A stretch of 64,000 bases of DNA. Source: an uncultured Christensenella sp. (GTDB lineage Bacteria > Bacillota > Clostridia > Christensenellales > Borkfalkiaceae). Of the stretch, positions 25,483 to 34,146 are shown piece after piece (positions within the stretch are counted from its first letter, which is position 1; each line of letters begins with the position of its first letter). The stretch lies in contig CAJUEO010000007.1 of NCBI GenBank assembly GCA_910585685.1, forward strand, positions 1 through 64,000, given 5' to 3'. A program made the position numbers and the translations under genes. The notes beneath the pieces were generated by a model, which saw only the letters and a list, made by a program, of their open reading frames with translations, was not told the DNA's origin and did no database searches.

Positions 25483-26823
25483 ATGTATGAATATTTAATT
25501 TATTCACAATTAAAAAAATATGCAAAAGCCGACAAATCCTTTCATATGCCGGGTCACAAGGCAAGGGGGGATTTCAAGTCCAGATTCGGCGTTGCGCAGT
25601 TGGACGTAACCGAGCTTTCGTATAGCGATAACCTCCTTTGCCCGACGGGCGTAATTGCCGCCGCGCAAAAAGATATTGCCGAAATTCTCGGCGCAGATAA
25701 GAGCTATATTTTGACCGACGGCTCGTCGTCGGGAATTTTGTCCATGCTTTACGCCGTCCGTAAAATGGGCGCTAAAATAATCGTTGTCCGCAACAGCCAC
25801 CAAAGCGTATGGAACGCATGCAAGCTGTTCGGGCTTGAGCCCGTTATCGTACAGGGTGAATATAAGGACGGAGTTATGCTCCCTCCCGACGTTTCGCTCA
25901 TCGAAAAGCTTGTTTCAAACGACAAAACTATTTTGGGTATGCTTATAACTTCCCCCGACTACTACGGCAATATTGCGCCGCTTGGCGGATACAGCGAAGT
26001 TTTAAAGAAGTACTCGCGCCTTTTGTTGGTTGACGGCGCGCACGGCGGACACCTCGCTTTTGAACAATTAAAACGGGGATATTCGGGGGTCTACGCGGAT
26101 ATTTGGGTTGACGGAGTGCATAAAACGCTGCCTGCAATGACTCAGGGTGCGGTTCTCAACGTCAGGGGCGCAAAGCTTGTTCCGCTTGTGGAAGAGGCGG
26201 TAAAAATATTCAGAACAACTTCCCCCAGCTTCCCCATAATGGCTTCGGTGGAGTACGCCGTAAAGTATATTAAAAACAATCCCAAGGTTTTGGAAGAGGC
26301 TAAGTCAGCCGTCGAAACCTTTAAATCGAAGTGTCCGCTCGGCGTATATCCGTCGGAGGATTGGACTAAGCTTGCCGTTGACTTCGAGTCGATAGGGGTT
26401 TCGTCCGACGACGCGGCTAATATGCTTGAAAAGAAGGGCATATATGCCGAGCTTTCGGACGGAAAGTATATTTTATTCTATCTTTCTCCTATGACAAATC
26501 TTTCGGATATGAACGGGCTTTTATCGGCGTTAGGCACGGTTATGGCAAGCAAAAAGCTCAAAAAAGCGTTTGTTTCGAAGCCCGTTTTGCCCGTTTTCGA
26601 CAGGACGTACAGCTTTCAGTATGCGTTGAAGCAAAAGCACGAGCTTGTGCCGCTCAGTCAGGCGGTCGGCAGAATGTGCGCCGACAACGCCGGAATCGTG
26701 CCGCCCTGCACTCCCGTGATTATTACAGGAGAAATTATAACGGAAGCCGCAGTAAAAGTTCTTCAAAGCGCCAAAAACACCTACGGCATTACGGGCGGAA
26801 AAGTTTTGGTGGTTAAAAAATGA
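25483..26823 (+). CDS. Orn/Lys/Arg decarboxylase family PLP enzyme (YaaO/SpeA-like)
   Basis: ATG at 25483 follows GGGAGG; an in-frame ATG nine codons upstream has no ribosome site. The 446-residue protein begins with the family FHMPGHK motif. TDGSSSG lies near the phosphate-binding site, and VDGAHGGHLAF and the PLP-lysine segment VDGVHKTLPAMTQGA are present. It belongs to the short YaaO group, which is about 450-480 residues and lacks the N-terminal wing. The substrate (lysine, ornithine or arginine) cannot be told. The same gene precedes tmk in Bacillus. Confidence 0.88.
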   Translation: MYEYLIYSQLKKYAKADKSFHMPGHKARGDFKSRFGVAQLDVTELSYSDNLLCPTGVIAAAQKDIAEILGADKSYILTDGSSSGILSMLYAVRKMGAKIIVVRNSHQSVWNACKLFGLEPVIVQGEYKDGVMLPPDVSLIEKLVSNDKTILGMLITSPDYYGNIAPLGGYSEVLKKYSRLLLVDGAHGGHLAFEQLKRGYSGVYADIWVDGVHKTLPAMTQGAVLNVRGAKLVPLVEEAVKIFRTTSPSFPIMASVEYAVKYIKNNPKVLEEAKSAVETFKSKCPLGVYPSEDWTKLAVDFESIGVSSDDAANMLEKKGIYAELSDGKYILFYLSPMTNLSDMNGLLSALGTVMASKKLKKAFVSKPVLPVFDRTYSFQYALKQKHELVPLSQAVGRMCADNAGIVPPCTPVIITGEIITEAAVKVLQSAKNTYGITGGKVLVVKK

Positions 26824-27443
26824 GGGGCAAATTTGTAACGTTCGAGGGTTGCGAGGGCTCGGGCAAGAGTACGCAGCTAAGGCTTTTATCCGAATATCTG
26901 TCTTCGTCGGGCGTCGATTTTATTTTAACGCGCGAGCCGGGCGGCAGTAAAATTTCCGAAGAAATACGCAAAATTATTTTAAACGGCAAAAACGTGGAAA
27001 TGTGCGACGAGTGCGAGGCGCTTTTATACGCCGCGGCAAGAATCCAGCATTTGCGCGAAACTGTAGCGCCGGCGTTGGAGTCGGGAAAGCTTGTAATCTG
27101 CGACAGATACGTTCACTCGTCGCTTGCATATCAGGGCTACGCGAGGGGACTTTCGGTGCAGTATATCAGCGAGATAAACAGGGTTGCTTTGGAAAGTTAC
27201 CCCCCGGATATAACCGTTTTTCTCGATATTTCTCCCGTTGCGGCGTTCAAGCGCAAGCACGGCGCGGACAGGGACGACAGAATTGAAAATTTAGGGCTTG
27301 AATTTCACGAAAAGGTGTATCGAGGCTATAAGCAGCTTTTGGACAAAGACCCCTATATATGTGCCGTTGACTGCGGCGGAAGCAAGTATGAAACGGCGGA
27401 AAAAATCAAAAACTTATTAATAGAAAGGCAAATAATTACTTAG
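26820..27443 (+). CDS. tmk: Thymidylate kinase
   Basis: The 207-residue protein has the P-loop FEGCEGSGKST, the TREPGGS loop with the catalytic arginine, and DRYVHSSLAYQG. It phosphorylates dTMP. Its ATG overlaps the decarboxylase stop by four bases (ATGA), and holB starts immediately after its stop. This is the tmk-holB pairing seen in Bacillota. Confidence 0.97.
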   Translation: MRGKFVTFEGCEGSGKSTQLRLLSEYLSSSGVDFILTREPGGSKISEEIRKIILNGKNVEMCDECEALLYAAARIQHLRETVAPALESGKLVICDRYVHSSLAYQGYARGLSVQYISEINRVALESYPPDITVFLDISPVAAFKRKHGADRDDRIENLGLEFHEKVYRGYKQLLDKDPYICAVDCGGSKYETAEKIKNLLIERQIIT

Positions 27444-28352
27444 GTGGAACAGCTTTTAAAGGGCACAACGGCATACAAAATTTTAGAGGGCGACTGTGAG
27501 GCGGATAAGCTTTCTCACGCATATATGCTTGACTTTCCCGACTTGAAAAATCTAAAAGCCGCACTCGTTATTTTTGCGTTGCGCTTTTTCGGGGCAAGGA
27601 CGGGCACGCCGCTGTACCAAAGAATTGTAAACGAAAGCTACACCGATTTAAAGATATATCCGAGCGAGGGCAAAAAGCTTGACGCGCAGACTGTCGGGCA
27701 GCTTTTGGAGGACAGCGCAATGCGCCCAATAGAAGGGGATAAAAAGCTGTACGTCATAGTCGGTTTCGACGGCGCTTCCGCGTTAATTCAAAACAAGCTG
27801 TTGAAGACTTTGGAAGAGCCGCTTCCGGACGTGCATTTTCTGCTTGGCGTAACCTCGCTTGCGCCCGTTCTCGATACGGTAAAATCGAGGGTGAAGCTGC
27901 TTGAAATTCCGCCCTTTACCGAGTCGCAGATATTCGAAGTGTTGGAGCGCGACGGACACAAGCAAATAAACGAGGCGGCGGCAAAGAGCGCAAACGGCGT
28001 TCTGGGCGTTGCGCAGAATATGGCGTCGGGCGGCTGGTTTGAAGCCGTCTTGCAGGGCGCGCGCGAGATTTGCAATGTAAAAAACGTATCCGAGATAGGG
28101 CAAATTGCCTACAAGTACGGGGATACAAAATATAAAAACGAGCTTTTAAGCGAAATGCAGCGGCTGTACTTTACGGCGCTGAAAGAGGATACGGGGTTGC
28201 CGCTTTACCGCGGCGCGCTCGTTTATGCGCTTGAAAATATACCCAAAGCGTTTGCCGACGTCAAGTTCAACGCGTTTTTTCAGGGGCTTTTATACGACTT
28301 TATGCTAAGGGTCGTCAAGGAGAACAACAGATGGCAGAAATTACAGCAGTAA
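27444..28352 (+). CDS. holB: DNA polymerase III delta' subunit
   Basis: The 302-residue protein starts with GTG directly after tmk. The clamp-loader pattern includes the KTLEEPLPDVHFLLG segment and the following TVKSRVKLLEIPP sensor region. The zinc-binding cysteines and intact P-loop found in gamma/tau are missing, as is normal for delta'. It is rather short for the family. Its 3' end overlaps the next gene by 22 nt. Confidence 0.9.
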   Translation: MEQLLKGTTAYKILEGDCEADKLSHAYMLDFPDLKNLKAALVIFALRFFGARTGTPLYQRIVNESYTDLKIYPSEGKKLDAQTVGQLLEDSAMRPIEGDKKLYVIVGFDGASALIQNKLLKTLEEPLPDVHFLLGVTSLAPVLDTVKSRVKLLEIPPFTESQIFEVLERDGHKQINEAAAKSANGVLGVAQNMASGGWFEAVLQGAREICNVKNVSEIGQIAYKYGDTKYKNELLSEMQRLYFTALKEDTGLPLYRGALVYALENIPKAFADVKFNAFFQGLLYDFMLRVVKENNRWQKLQQ

Positions 28353-29455
28353 CTTTTAAACCGGGCGGCAAGGTGTATTACTTTGCTCCGGGCAACGGGG
28401 AATACAGCGTGGGTATGGGCGTGGTCGTCGAAACGGCGCGCGGCGTCGAATACGCGACGGTTGTCATTCCCAAATGCGAAATGGCGGACGAAAAGCTTGT
28501 CCAGCCCCTGAAACCTATTCTCCGCATTGCCACCCAGCGCGACGAGGAAACTCACAGGCGCAACAACGAGCGCAAGGGTGAGGCTATGGAAACGGTAAAG
28601 GAAAAAATTGCCAAATATAACCTCGAAATGAAGCTTATCGATTGCGAGTTTGCTTTTGACGGCTCGAAGGCGGTGTTCTATTATTCCGCGCCACAGCGCG
28701 TCGACTTCCGCGAGTTGGTAAAGGACTTGTCCTCGACCTTTCATTTGAGAATAGAGTTGAGGCAGGTCGGCATACGCGACGAAATAAAGCTTATCGGCGG
28801 CATTGCGCCCTGCGGCAGGGAATGTTGCTGTTCAAGCTGCATGCCCGAAATAAAGAAAGTAAGCATTAAAATGGCTAAAAATCAGGGGCTTTCGCTCAAT
28901 CCCCAAAAAATTTCGGGGCTGTGCGGCAGGCTGATGTGCTGCCTCGGTTACGAAAACGACTACTATGCGGAGGCGGCAAAAAACGTTCCCAAGATAGGCA
29001 GCGACGCCATCTCTCCGGACGGCAGGGGTATGGTGGTAAACGTGGATATGCTTAAAATGACGGCGCGCTTGAAGATTGAGGACAAGGCTAAGGATTTGAT
29101 AACTTATCGCGATTATCCCGTAGAAAGCCTTAAATTCCGCAGGCAAAAGAGCGACGATAGCGCCGACGACGCCGAGTTTGAAGAGGAGTTGTCAAAATTG
29201 GAGCAAGCCGTTGCCGAGCAGACGGAGGAAAAACCCGAGAAAGGTGACGAGCCGCAAAACAGAAATAAGTTCAAGAAGAAAAAATTCAATAAAAACAGGC
29301 AGGAAGAAAACAGCGACGGCGCACAGAGCGCACAAAACCGCGAAACAAAGCCGAGCGACAGACAAAACAAAAACAAATCCAACCGATTTAACCGCGGCAA
29401 CCGACCCAATAAGCCCAAAAACGGCGCAAACGGCGGCGGCAACAATGCGGAATAA
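28331..29455 (+). CDS. ricT: RicT/YaaT-type PSP1 protein with basic C-terminal tail
   Basis: The 374-residue protein has a PSP1 domain (about residues 1-250). Its cysteine clusters CGRECCCSSC and CGRLMCC are typical of RicT, which joins the Ric complex that promotes RNase Y-dependent mRNA maturation and sporulation. After an acidic stretch the last 90 or so residues are K/N/R/Q/G-rich and look disordered, longer than in Bacillus YaaT. Gene order holB-ricT matches Bacillus. ricA and ricF are not in the window. Confidence 0.9.
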   Translation: MAEITAVTFKPGGKVYYFAPGNGEYSVGMGVVVETARGVEYATVVIPKCEMADEKLVQPLKPILRIATQRDEETHRRNNERKGEAMETVKEKIAKYNLEMKLIDCEFAFDGSKAVFYYSAPQRVDFRELVKDLSSTFHLRIELRQVGIRDEIKLIGGIAPCGRECCCSSCMPEIKKVSIKMAKNQGLSLNPQKISGLCGRLMCCLGYENDYYAEAAKNVPKIGSDAISPDGRGMVVNVDMLKMTARLKIEDKAKDLITYRDYPVESLKFRRQKSDDSADDAEFEEELSKLEQAVAEQTEEKPEKGDEPQNRNKFKKKKFNKNRQEENSDGAQSAQNRETKPSDRQNKNKSNRFNRGNRPNKPKNGANGGGNNAE

Positions 29456-29484
29456 AATATTTTTAGGAAAATTTAATTTAACTC

Positions 29485-29513
29485 TTTACACGGACAAATA
29501 AATGTGATACAAT
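29485..29513 (+). promoter_or_regulatory. Promoter of the ferredoxin gene
   Basis: TTTACA (29485-29490) and TACAAT (29508-29513) are 17 nt apart, about 35 nt upstream of the start codon. Confidence 0.55.
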
Positions 29514-29548
29514 ATTAATCACAAACATTTTAATAAATGGAGGAAATT

Positions 29549-29719
29549 ATGGCACATTATATCACCGACGAGTGCATTAAGTGCGGCGCTTGCGCGTCAA
29601 CCTGCCCTGTAGAAGCAATTTCAGAGGGCGCAGACAAGTACGAAGTAAATCCCGACGTCTGTATTGATTGCGGCGCTTGCGAAGACGCTTGCCCCACGGG
29701 TGCAATTAAAGCCGAGTAA
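29549..29719 (+). CDS. 2[4Fe-4S] ferredoxin
   Basis: ATG at 29549 is preceded by GGAGG. An in-frame ATG at 29537 actually contains the ribosome site and is not the start. The 56-residue protein has two CxxCxxCxxxCP motifs, CIKCGACASTCP and CIDCGACEDACP, typical of clostridial ferredoxins. It carries electrons for anaerobic redox reactions. Confidence 0.96.
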   Translation: MAHYITDECIKCGACASTCPVEAISEGADKYEVNPDVCIDCGACEDACPTGAIKAE

Positions 29720-29727
29720 TTGGAATA

Positions 29728-29755
29728 AAAAAGCGAGCGCAGCTCGCTTTTTTGT
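29728..29755 (+). terminator. Terminator after the ferredoxin gene
   Basis: AAAAAAGCGAGC pairs with GCTCGCTTTTTT across a very short loop. Confidence 0.75.
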
Positions 29756-29779
29756 TTGTTATAATAAGGTTTAACTAAA

Positions 29780-30448
29780 ATGCAGTTAAAGGAAAACGAG
29801 GTTCTCGAAAGCTTTTACGAGGATAAAAAAATTATACAAAATATAAATTTATACCGCTTTACTTCTGACAGTATTCTTTTGTCCAGGTTCGCAAAGGCAA
29901 AGTTCGGGGACAAGGTTGCGGACTTTTGCTCGGGCAGCGGCGTGGTAGGGTTTCACTTTCTGTGCCTTAATCCCGTAATATCTTCGCTTACCCTGTTTGA
30001 AATGCAGGAGAGCCTTGCCGACATGTCGCGGCGCACGGCGCAGCTTAACGCGTTCGACTGCGAGGTGGTATGTACGCGATTGCAGGATATTTCAGCCGAG
30101 TTTAACGACAGGTTTTCGCTTATACTTTGCAACCCCCCGTACGAGCGCGGCGGCTTTGAAAACGAGGTCTACGAGCGCGCTGTTTGCAGAAAAGAACTGA
30201 CAATAACTCTTGAGGAGATTGTCGAACAGGCGTTTAAAAAACTCAAGTTCGGCGGACGGCTTGCAATTATCAATCGGGCGGACAGGGTGGCGGAGTTGAT
30301 ATATCTTTTAAAAAAACGCGGGCTCGAGCCAAAAAAAATACAGTTTGTTTGCGGTACGCCCGAGGCAAAACCCTACCTTGTTATGGTAGAGGCCGTAAAG
30401 GGCGGCAAAGAGGGCGTCGACGTTTTGCCCACTGTAGTCAATAAATAA
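29780..30448 (+). CDS. tRNA1(Val) adenine-N6-methyltransferase-like protein (YabB/TrmN6 family)
   Basis: The 222-residue protein has a Rossmann SAM-binding region (VADFCSGSGVVGF) and the N6-adenine methyltransferase motif NPPYERGG. TSDSILLSRFA upstream is typical of the TrmN6/YabB family. Homologues methylate A37 of tRNA-Val in enterobacteria; the target here is inferred. In Bacillus, yabB lies between ricT and rsmI, as here. Confidence 0.85.
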   Translation: MQLKENEVLESFYEDKKIIQNINLYRFTSDSILLSRFAKAKFGDKVADFCSGSGVVGFHFLCLNPVISSLTLFEMQESLADMSRRTAQLNAFDCEVVCTRLQDISAEFNDRFSLILCNPPYERGGFENEVYERAVCRKELTITLEEIVEQAFKKLKFGGRLAIINRADRVAELIYLLKKRGLEPKKIQFVCGTPEAKPYLVMVEAVKGGKEGVDVLPTVVNK

Positions 30449-30460
30449 AGGAGAATAATA

Positions 30461-31522
30461 ATGGACGATATAAAATTAATTGAAAAGCTTTGCAATGCGC
30501 ACGGCGCTTCGGGCTTCGAGGACGAGGTGCTTTTGATTGTGCGCGAGTATCTTAAAGACGTTGCCGAGTTCAAAGAGGACAGTATGCGCAACCTGTATAT
30601 TTATCCCAAATACAACAAGGGCAACCGCCCCGTAGTTATGTTGGACGCGCACTCCGACGAGGTCGGCTTTATGGTGCAGGCAATCAAGCCCGACGGCACG
30701 CTCAGGTTTATACCCATAGGCGGTTGGAACGAGAAGTGCCTACCTTCTTCAAAGGTGATAATTCGCACTAAAACGGGGTATATATCGGGGGTAATTGCGG
30801 CACAGCCCCCTCATTTGATGACCGCCGAGCAGAAGAACGCGCCCGTAAGTTACGGTACGCTATTTATAGACATAGGCGCAACCTGCGCCGAGGAAGCCGC
30901 CGAGTTCGGCGTTGAGGTCGGCGCGCCCGTAGTTCCTCAAAGTTTGTTTGAGTACGATGAAAAACACGGCATTTTGCAGGGCAAGGCGTTTGACGACAGA
31001 ATGGGCGTGGCTGCACTTGTAAAGTGCATAAAAGAGCTTGATAAACAGCCGTTATCGGTGGATATTGTGGGGGTAATCTCCTCGCAGGAAGAAGTGGGGG
31101 ACAGAGGAATACGCGCCGCAATGTGTAACGTAAAGGCGGACGCGGCAATTTGTTTCGAGGGCTGCCCTGCAGACGATACTTCCGCTCCGCCCTTTATGGT
31201 TCAGGACGCTTTGCACGGCGGAGTAATGTTAAGGCATATGGACGCAACGGTTATCTGTACGCCGAGATTTACCGAGTACGCCCGTCAAATTGCACAAAAA
31301 GAGAATATAAAGGTGCAAATGGCTGTGCGCTCGGGCGGCGGCAACAACGGCGCTTATATCATTTCGGCTAACGGCGGCACGCCCGTAATTGTTGCCGGCA
31401 TTCCCGTAAGATACATTCACACTTTCAGCGGCATTGCGGCAAAGGACGACTTTGACAGCGTCGTAAATTTGGGGCTTGCGCTGTGCAAATCGCTGACCGC
31501 AAGCGCAATTAAAGGGTTTTAA
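30461..31522 (+). CDS. M42-family metalloaminopeptidase
   Basis: The 353-residue protein has the M42/M20-like metal ligands: MLDAHSDEVGFMV, KAFDDRMGVAALV, the catalytic glutamates in SSQEEVGDRG, and the later IRYIHTFSG-type histidine segment. It removes N-terminal residues from peptides in the cytoplasm. It sits between yabB and rsmI with 12 nt and 1 nt junctions, and is an insertion into the usual Bacillus gene order. Confidence 0.93.
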   Translation: MDDIKLIEKLCNAHGASGFEDEVLLIVREYLKDVAEFKEDSMRNLYIYPKYNKGNRPVVMLDAHSDEVGFMVQAIKPDGTLRFIPIGGWNEKCLPSSKVIIRTKTGYISGVIAAQPPHLMTAEQKNAPVSYGTLFIDIGATCAEEAAEFGVEVGAPVVPQSLFEYDEKHGILQGKAFDDRMGVAALVKCIKELDKQPLSVDIVGVISSQEEVGDRGIRAAMCNVKADAAICFEGCPADDTSAPPFMVQDALHGGVMLRHMDATVICTPRFTEYARQIAQKENIKVQMAVRSGGGNNGAYIISANGGTPVIVAGIPVRYIHTFSGIAAKDDFDSVVNLGLALCKSLTASAIKGF

Positions 31523-32322
31523 TGATTTACTTTGTAGCGACGCCTATCGGCAATCTTAAGGATATTTCGCTGCGCGCTCTCGAGGTTTTGAGGGCTGCCG
31601 ACGTAATTTTTTGCGAGGACACGCGCCATTCTTTAAAGCTTTTAAACGCCTATGAAATCAAAAAACCGCTCTATTCCTGCCATAAATTCAACGAGCGCGA
31701 GGCGGCAGAAAGAATACTGAACGCGGCAAGGGAGGGCAAAGAGGTGTGCGTTATTTCCGACGCCGGAATGCCCGTCATCTCCGACCCCGGCAATATCGTC
31801 TGTAAATTTCTGCGCGACGAGGGGGAAGCGTTTACCGTTATTCCCGGCGCGAACGCCGCGCTGTCCGCATTGGTGCTTTCGGCGTTGCCGTCAGAAAGAT
31901 TTGCGTTTATCGGCTTTTTGCCCGACAAGCTCGGGGAAAAGAAAAAGCTGCTTGAAAAATACAAAAATATTGACCTAACGCTTATATTTCACGTTGCTCC
32001 GCAGGACGTAGACCGCGATATATCCGCCGTTTACGACTGTTTCGGTGATAGGCGTGCCTGCGCGGTCAGGGAGATAACCAAGCTTCACGAGGAGGCTGTG
32101 CATTTCAACTTAAAAGATGGGCTGCCTGGGGAAAAACGCGGAGAATACGTTATTGTGGTCGAAGGCGCTTCACTAGAAAATCCGTTAAACCAACTTGGCG
32201 TAAAAGAGCATTTACTAAGCTATATGTCGGGGGGAATGGATAAAAAAGAGGCTATTAAGCAGGTTGCAAAGGACAGAGGTCTGCCAAAATCCGAAATATA
32301 TAAGATAGCTTTGGAATTATAA
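31522..32322 (+). CDS. rsmI: 16S rRNA (cytidine1402-2'-O)-methyltransferase RsmI
   Basis: The 266-residue protein begins MIYFVATPIGNLKDISLRALEVL and has the FCEDTRHSLKLL and VISDAGMPVISDPG motifs of RsmI, which are tetrapyrrole-methylase fold signatures. It 2'-O-methylates C1402 in the decoding centre. Its start overlaps the M42 stop by one base. Confidence 0.96.
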   Translation: MIYFVATPIGNLKDISLRALEVLRAADVIFCEDTRHSLKLLNAYEIKKPLYSCHKFNEREAAERILNAAREGKEVCVISDAGMPVISDPGNIVCKFLRDEGEAFTVIPGANAALSALVLSALPSERFAFIGFLPDKLGEKKKLLEKYKNIDLTLIFHVAPQDVDRDISAVYDCFGDRRACAVREITKLHEEAVHFNLKDGLPGEKRGEYVIVVEGASLENPLNQLGVKEHLLSYMSGGMDKKEAIKQVAKDRGLPKSEIYKIALEL

Positions 32323-32325
32323 ATA

Positions 32326-32357
32326 AACCGTCCGCGACTTACTGTCGCGGACGGTTT
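32326..32357. terminator. Terminator between rsmI and mnmA
   Basis: AAACCGTCCGCGAC and GTCGCGGACGGTTT form a strong stem between convergent genes. Confidence 0.85.
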
Positions 32358-32361
32358 TAAT

Positions 32362-33435
32362 TTAAAAAATAACTTCGGTAATGACGCCGCCTCCGAGGCA
32401 ATAAGTTTCGTCGTAGAAAACGGCGTATTGTCCTTGGGTAACCGCGCGCTGCGGCGTTTCAAATTCTACCAGCGCGCCGTCGGGCTCGAGCGTTATTTTT
32501 ACTTTTTGTTCGGGTTGGCGGTATCTGAATTTTGCATTACAGTTGAATGTTGGTTCGGGCATATATCCTATCCAATTGAGGTCTTTCACCTTGCAGGCAC
32601 GGGAATACAGCGGCTTTTCGTCCCCGTGAGAAACGTAAAGCACATTGTTTTCAAGGTCTTTTCTGACTACAAACCATCTGCCCTCTTCTCCGCGTTTGCC
32701 GCCGAGTTCAAGCCCCTTGCGCTGCCCGAGTGTGTAGTACATAAGCCCTATGTGTTCCCCCACGGTTTCCCCGTCAAGGGTAACTATTTTTCCCGGTTGG
32801 GCTGGAAGGTAGTCCTGCAAAAATTTGCGGAAGTTGCGCTCTCCTATAAAACAAATACCCGTAGAATCCTTTTTCGCTGCCGTTGCAATCCCGTTTGCTT
32901 CGGCAATTTTTCTTACCTCGGGCTTGGATAGTTCGGAAAGGGGAAACAGCACTTCCGCAAGCTGCTCTTCCCTGACCTGATTTAAAAAATACGTCTGGTC
33001 CTTGTTTGCGTCACCGGCTTTTTTAAGTTTATGCCGTCCGTTGCTGTGATCAATTGCGCAGTAGTGCCCCGTCGCAATAAAATCCGCGCCCATACTCAGG
33101 GCATATTCGCGGAAAGGCCCGAACTTTATTTCCCGGTTACACAAAACGTCGGGGTTGGGCGTTCTGCCTGCGCGATACTCCGTAAGAAAGTGCGAAAACA
33201 CTCGCTGCATATATTGTTTTGAAAAATTTACGCTGTAATAGGGAATGTCAAGCGTGGCGCAAACTCTTCTTACGTCGTTGAAATCCGCCTCGGCAGTGCA
33301 AGCGCCGGAAGGGTCGGTTTCTTCCCAATTTTTCATAAAAAGCCCTATTACGTTATAGCCCTGTTGCTTTAAAAGATAGGCGGCAACGGACGAGTCTACT
33401 CCGCCGCTCAGCCCAACGACGACTGTTTTCGACAT
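32362..33435 (-). CDS. mnmA: tRNA-specific 2-thiouridylase MnmA
   Basis: The start MSKTVVVGLSGGVDSSVAAY follows AAAGGGA; an in-frame upstream extension of 17 codons is unlikely. The 357-residue enzyme has the PP-loop SGGVDSS, the catalytic cysteine in NPDVLCNREIKFG, and the second cysteine in STGICFIGER. It thiolates U34 of tRNA-Lys, Glu and Gln. Confidence 0.97.
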   Translation of the reverse strand: MSKTVVVGLSGGVDSSVAAYLLKQQGYNVIGLFMKNWEETDPSGACTAEADFNDVRRVCATLDIPYYSVNFSKQYMQRVFSHFLTEYRAGRTPNPDVLCNREIKFGPFREYALSMGADFIATGHYCAIDHSNGRHKLKKAGDANKDQTYFLNQVREEQLAEVLFPLSELSKPEVRKIAEANGIATAAKKDSTGICFIGERNFRKFLQDYLPAQPGKIVTLDGETVGEHIGLMYYTLGQRKGLELGGKRGEEGRWFVVRKDLENNVLYVSHGDEKPLYSRACKVKDLNWIGYMPEPTFNCNAKFRYRQPEQKVKITLEPDGALVEFETPQRAVTQGQYAVFYDETYCLGGGVITEVIF

Positions 33436-33521
33436 TTTAAAATTCCCTTTAATTGATGAAATTATTATAACACAGCGCAATATCAATTTGCAAATAAAAA
33501 ATTTTGTGTTATAATTTATTT

Positions 33522-33704
33522 ATGGATTTGCCCAACGACGATTTTATACTTCTGTCTTTAATAAATGCAAAACTTCGCGACGAGTTCTATTCTTTGGAGT
33601 GTCTTTGCGAGAGTTTGGACGTATCTTTAGATGAAATCTGTTCCCGTTTAAACTCGCTGGGATATGAATACTGCGCCGTGCGCAACGCGTTTGTGCCGTG
33701 CTAA
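33522..33704 (+). CDS. DUF4250-family small protein
   Basis: ATG at 33522 starts a 60-residue protein, MDLPNDDFILLSLINAKLRDEF... with SLECLCESLDVSLDEICSRL and LGYEYCAVRNAF. The pattern fits the DUF4250 family of small clostridial proteins of unknown function. A TATAAT box lies just upstream. It precedes the split tRNA-Arg gene. Confidence 0.8.
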   Translation: MDLPNDDFILLSLINAKLRDEFYSLECLCESLDVSLDEICSRLNSLGYEYCAVRNAFVPC

Positions 33705-33730
33705 GAGTATGCACACAATTTTTATTATAT

Positions 33731-33774
33731 GCACCCGTAGCTCAGTTGGATAGAGCAATAGCCTCCGACGCTAA
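33731..33774 (+). pseudogene. 5' half of tRNA-Arg(CCG), interrupted in the anticodon arm (attL side)
   Basis: GCACCCG, TA, GCTC, D-loop AGTTGGATA, GAGC, ATAGC and the loop CTCCGAC (33763-33769) form a perfect tRNA 5' half with anticodon CCG. The 3' side of the anticodon stem reads GCTAA instead of GCTAT, and no T-arm or acceptor 3' strand follows. The missing half is at 40385-40429. Joining the two halves gives a complete cloverleaf, with a G-U pair at the end of the acceptor stem. Confidence 0.88.
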
Positions 33775-33789
33775 TACGCGATAAAGCTG

Positions 33790-33843
33790 TTTTGCGGAAA
33801 TTCCCCTATATATTGCGGTTTTTTGTTGATTTTTTCCGCAAAA
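33790..33843. repeat. Inverted repeat in the left end of the element
   Basis: TTTTGCGGAAA (33790-33800) and its exact complement TTTCCGCAAAA (33833-33843) flank a 32-nt spacer. It may bind an element-encoded regulator or Xis. Confidence 0.5.
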
Positions 33844-33861
33844 TACACAACTCCAAAAAAC

Positions 33862-33882
33862 TCTACACCCAAATCTACACCC
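33862..33882 (+). repeat. Left arm-type integrase sites (two TCTACACCC repeats)
   Basis: TCTACACCC occurs at 33862-33870 and 33874-33882, 12 bp apart. The same 9-mer recurs at the right end of the element, as expected for arm-binding sites of a tyrosine integrase. Confidence 0.65.
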
Positions 33883-33928
33883 TGCCGTATCAATCGGTGG
33901 CGTTGTTAGAGAAAATTCAATACAATAT

Positions 33929-34004
33929 GCATCCGTAGTCTAACTGGATAAAATTTCGGCTTCCGACGCCGACGTTGTGAGTTCGAGCCTCGCCGGGTGC
34001 ACCA
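33929..34004 (+). tRNA. Complete element-borne tRNA-Arg(CCG)
   Basis: The acceptor pairs GCATCCG with CGGGTGC. The anticodon stem TCGGC/GCCGA is perfect and the loop TTCCGAC gives anticodon CCG. The T-arm is GTGAG, TTCGAGC, CTCGC, and CCA is encoded. The D-stem GTCT/AAAT is weak, with one mismatch. It has the same specificity as the host gene that the element interrupts and is followed by its own terminator. It may be transcribed from the host tRNA promoter through the 5' half. Confidence 0.8.
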
Positions 34005-34006
34005 GT

Positions 34007-34041
34007 GAACCTGTGATTTAAAAAAATCGCAGGTTTTTTCA
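34007..34041 (+). terminator. Terminator after the element tRNA
   Basis: AACCTGTGATTT pairs with AAATCGCAGGTT (one G-U pair) and is followed by TTTTTC. Confidence 0.75.
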
Positions 34042-34051
34042 TTAAAAAGTC

Positions 34052-34079
34052 TTGACAAATAGAATTAGTATGATATAAT
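34052..34079 (+). promoter_or_regulatory. SigmaA-type promoter of the nucleotidyltransferase gene
   Basis: A perfect TTGACA (34052-34057) and a perfect TATAAT (34074-34079) are 16 nt apart. A small hairpin, ATTTGGTAT/ATGCCAAAT, follows in the leader before the ribosome site AAGGAG. Confidence 0.75.
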
Positions 34080-34146
34080 ACAACGATTTGGTATTGATGC
34101 CAAATAGGAGGCTTGGGATAATATTTTTTAAGGAGAGATAGATAGT

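Noticed and set aside
33929..34004. Third fragment of the split tRNA rather than a separate gene
   Set aside because: It has both acceptor strands, all stems and an encoded CCA, and its sequence differs from the host halves in every arm.
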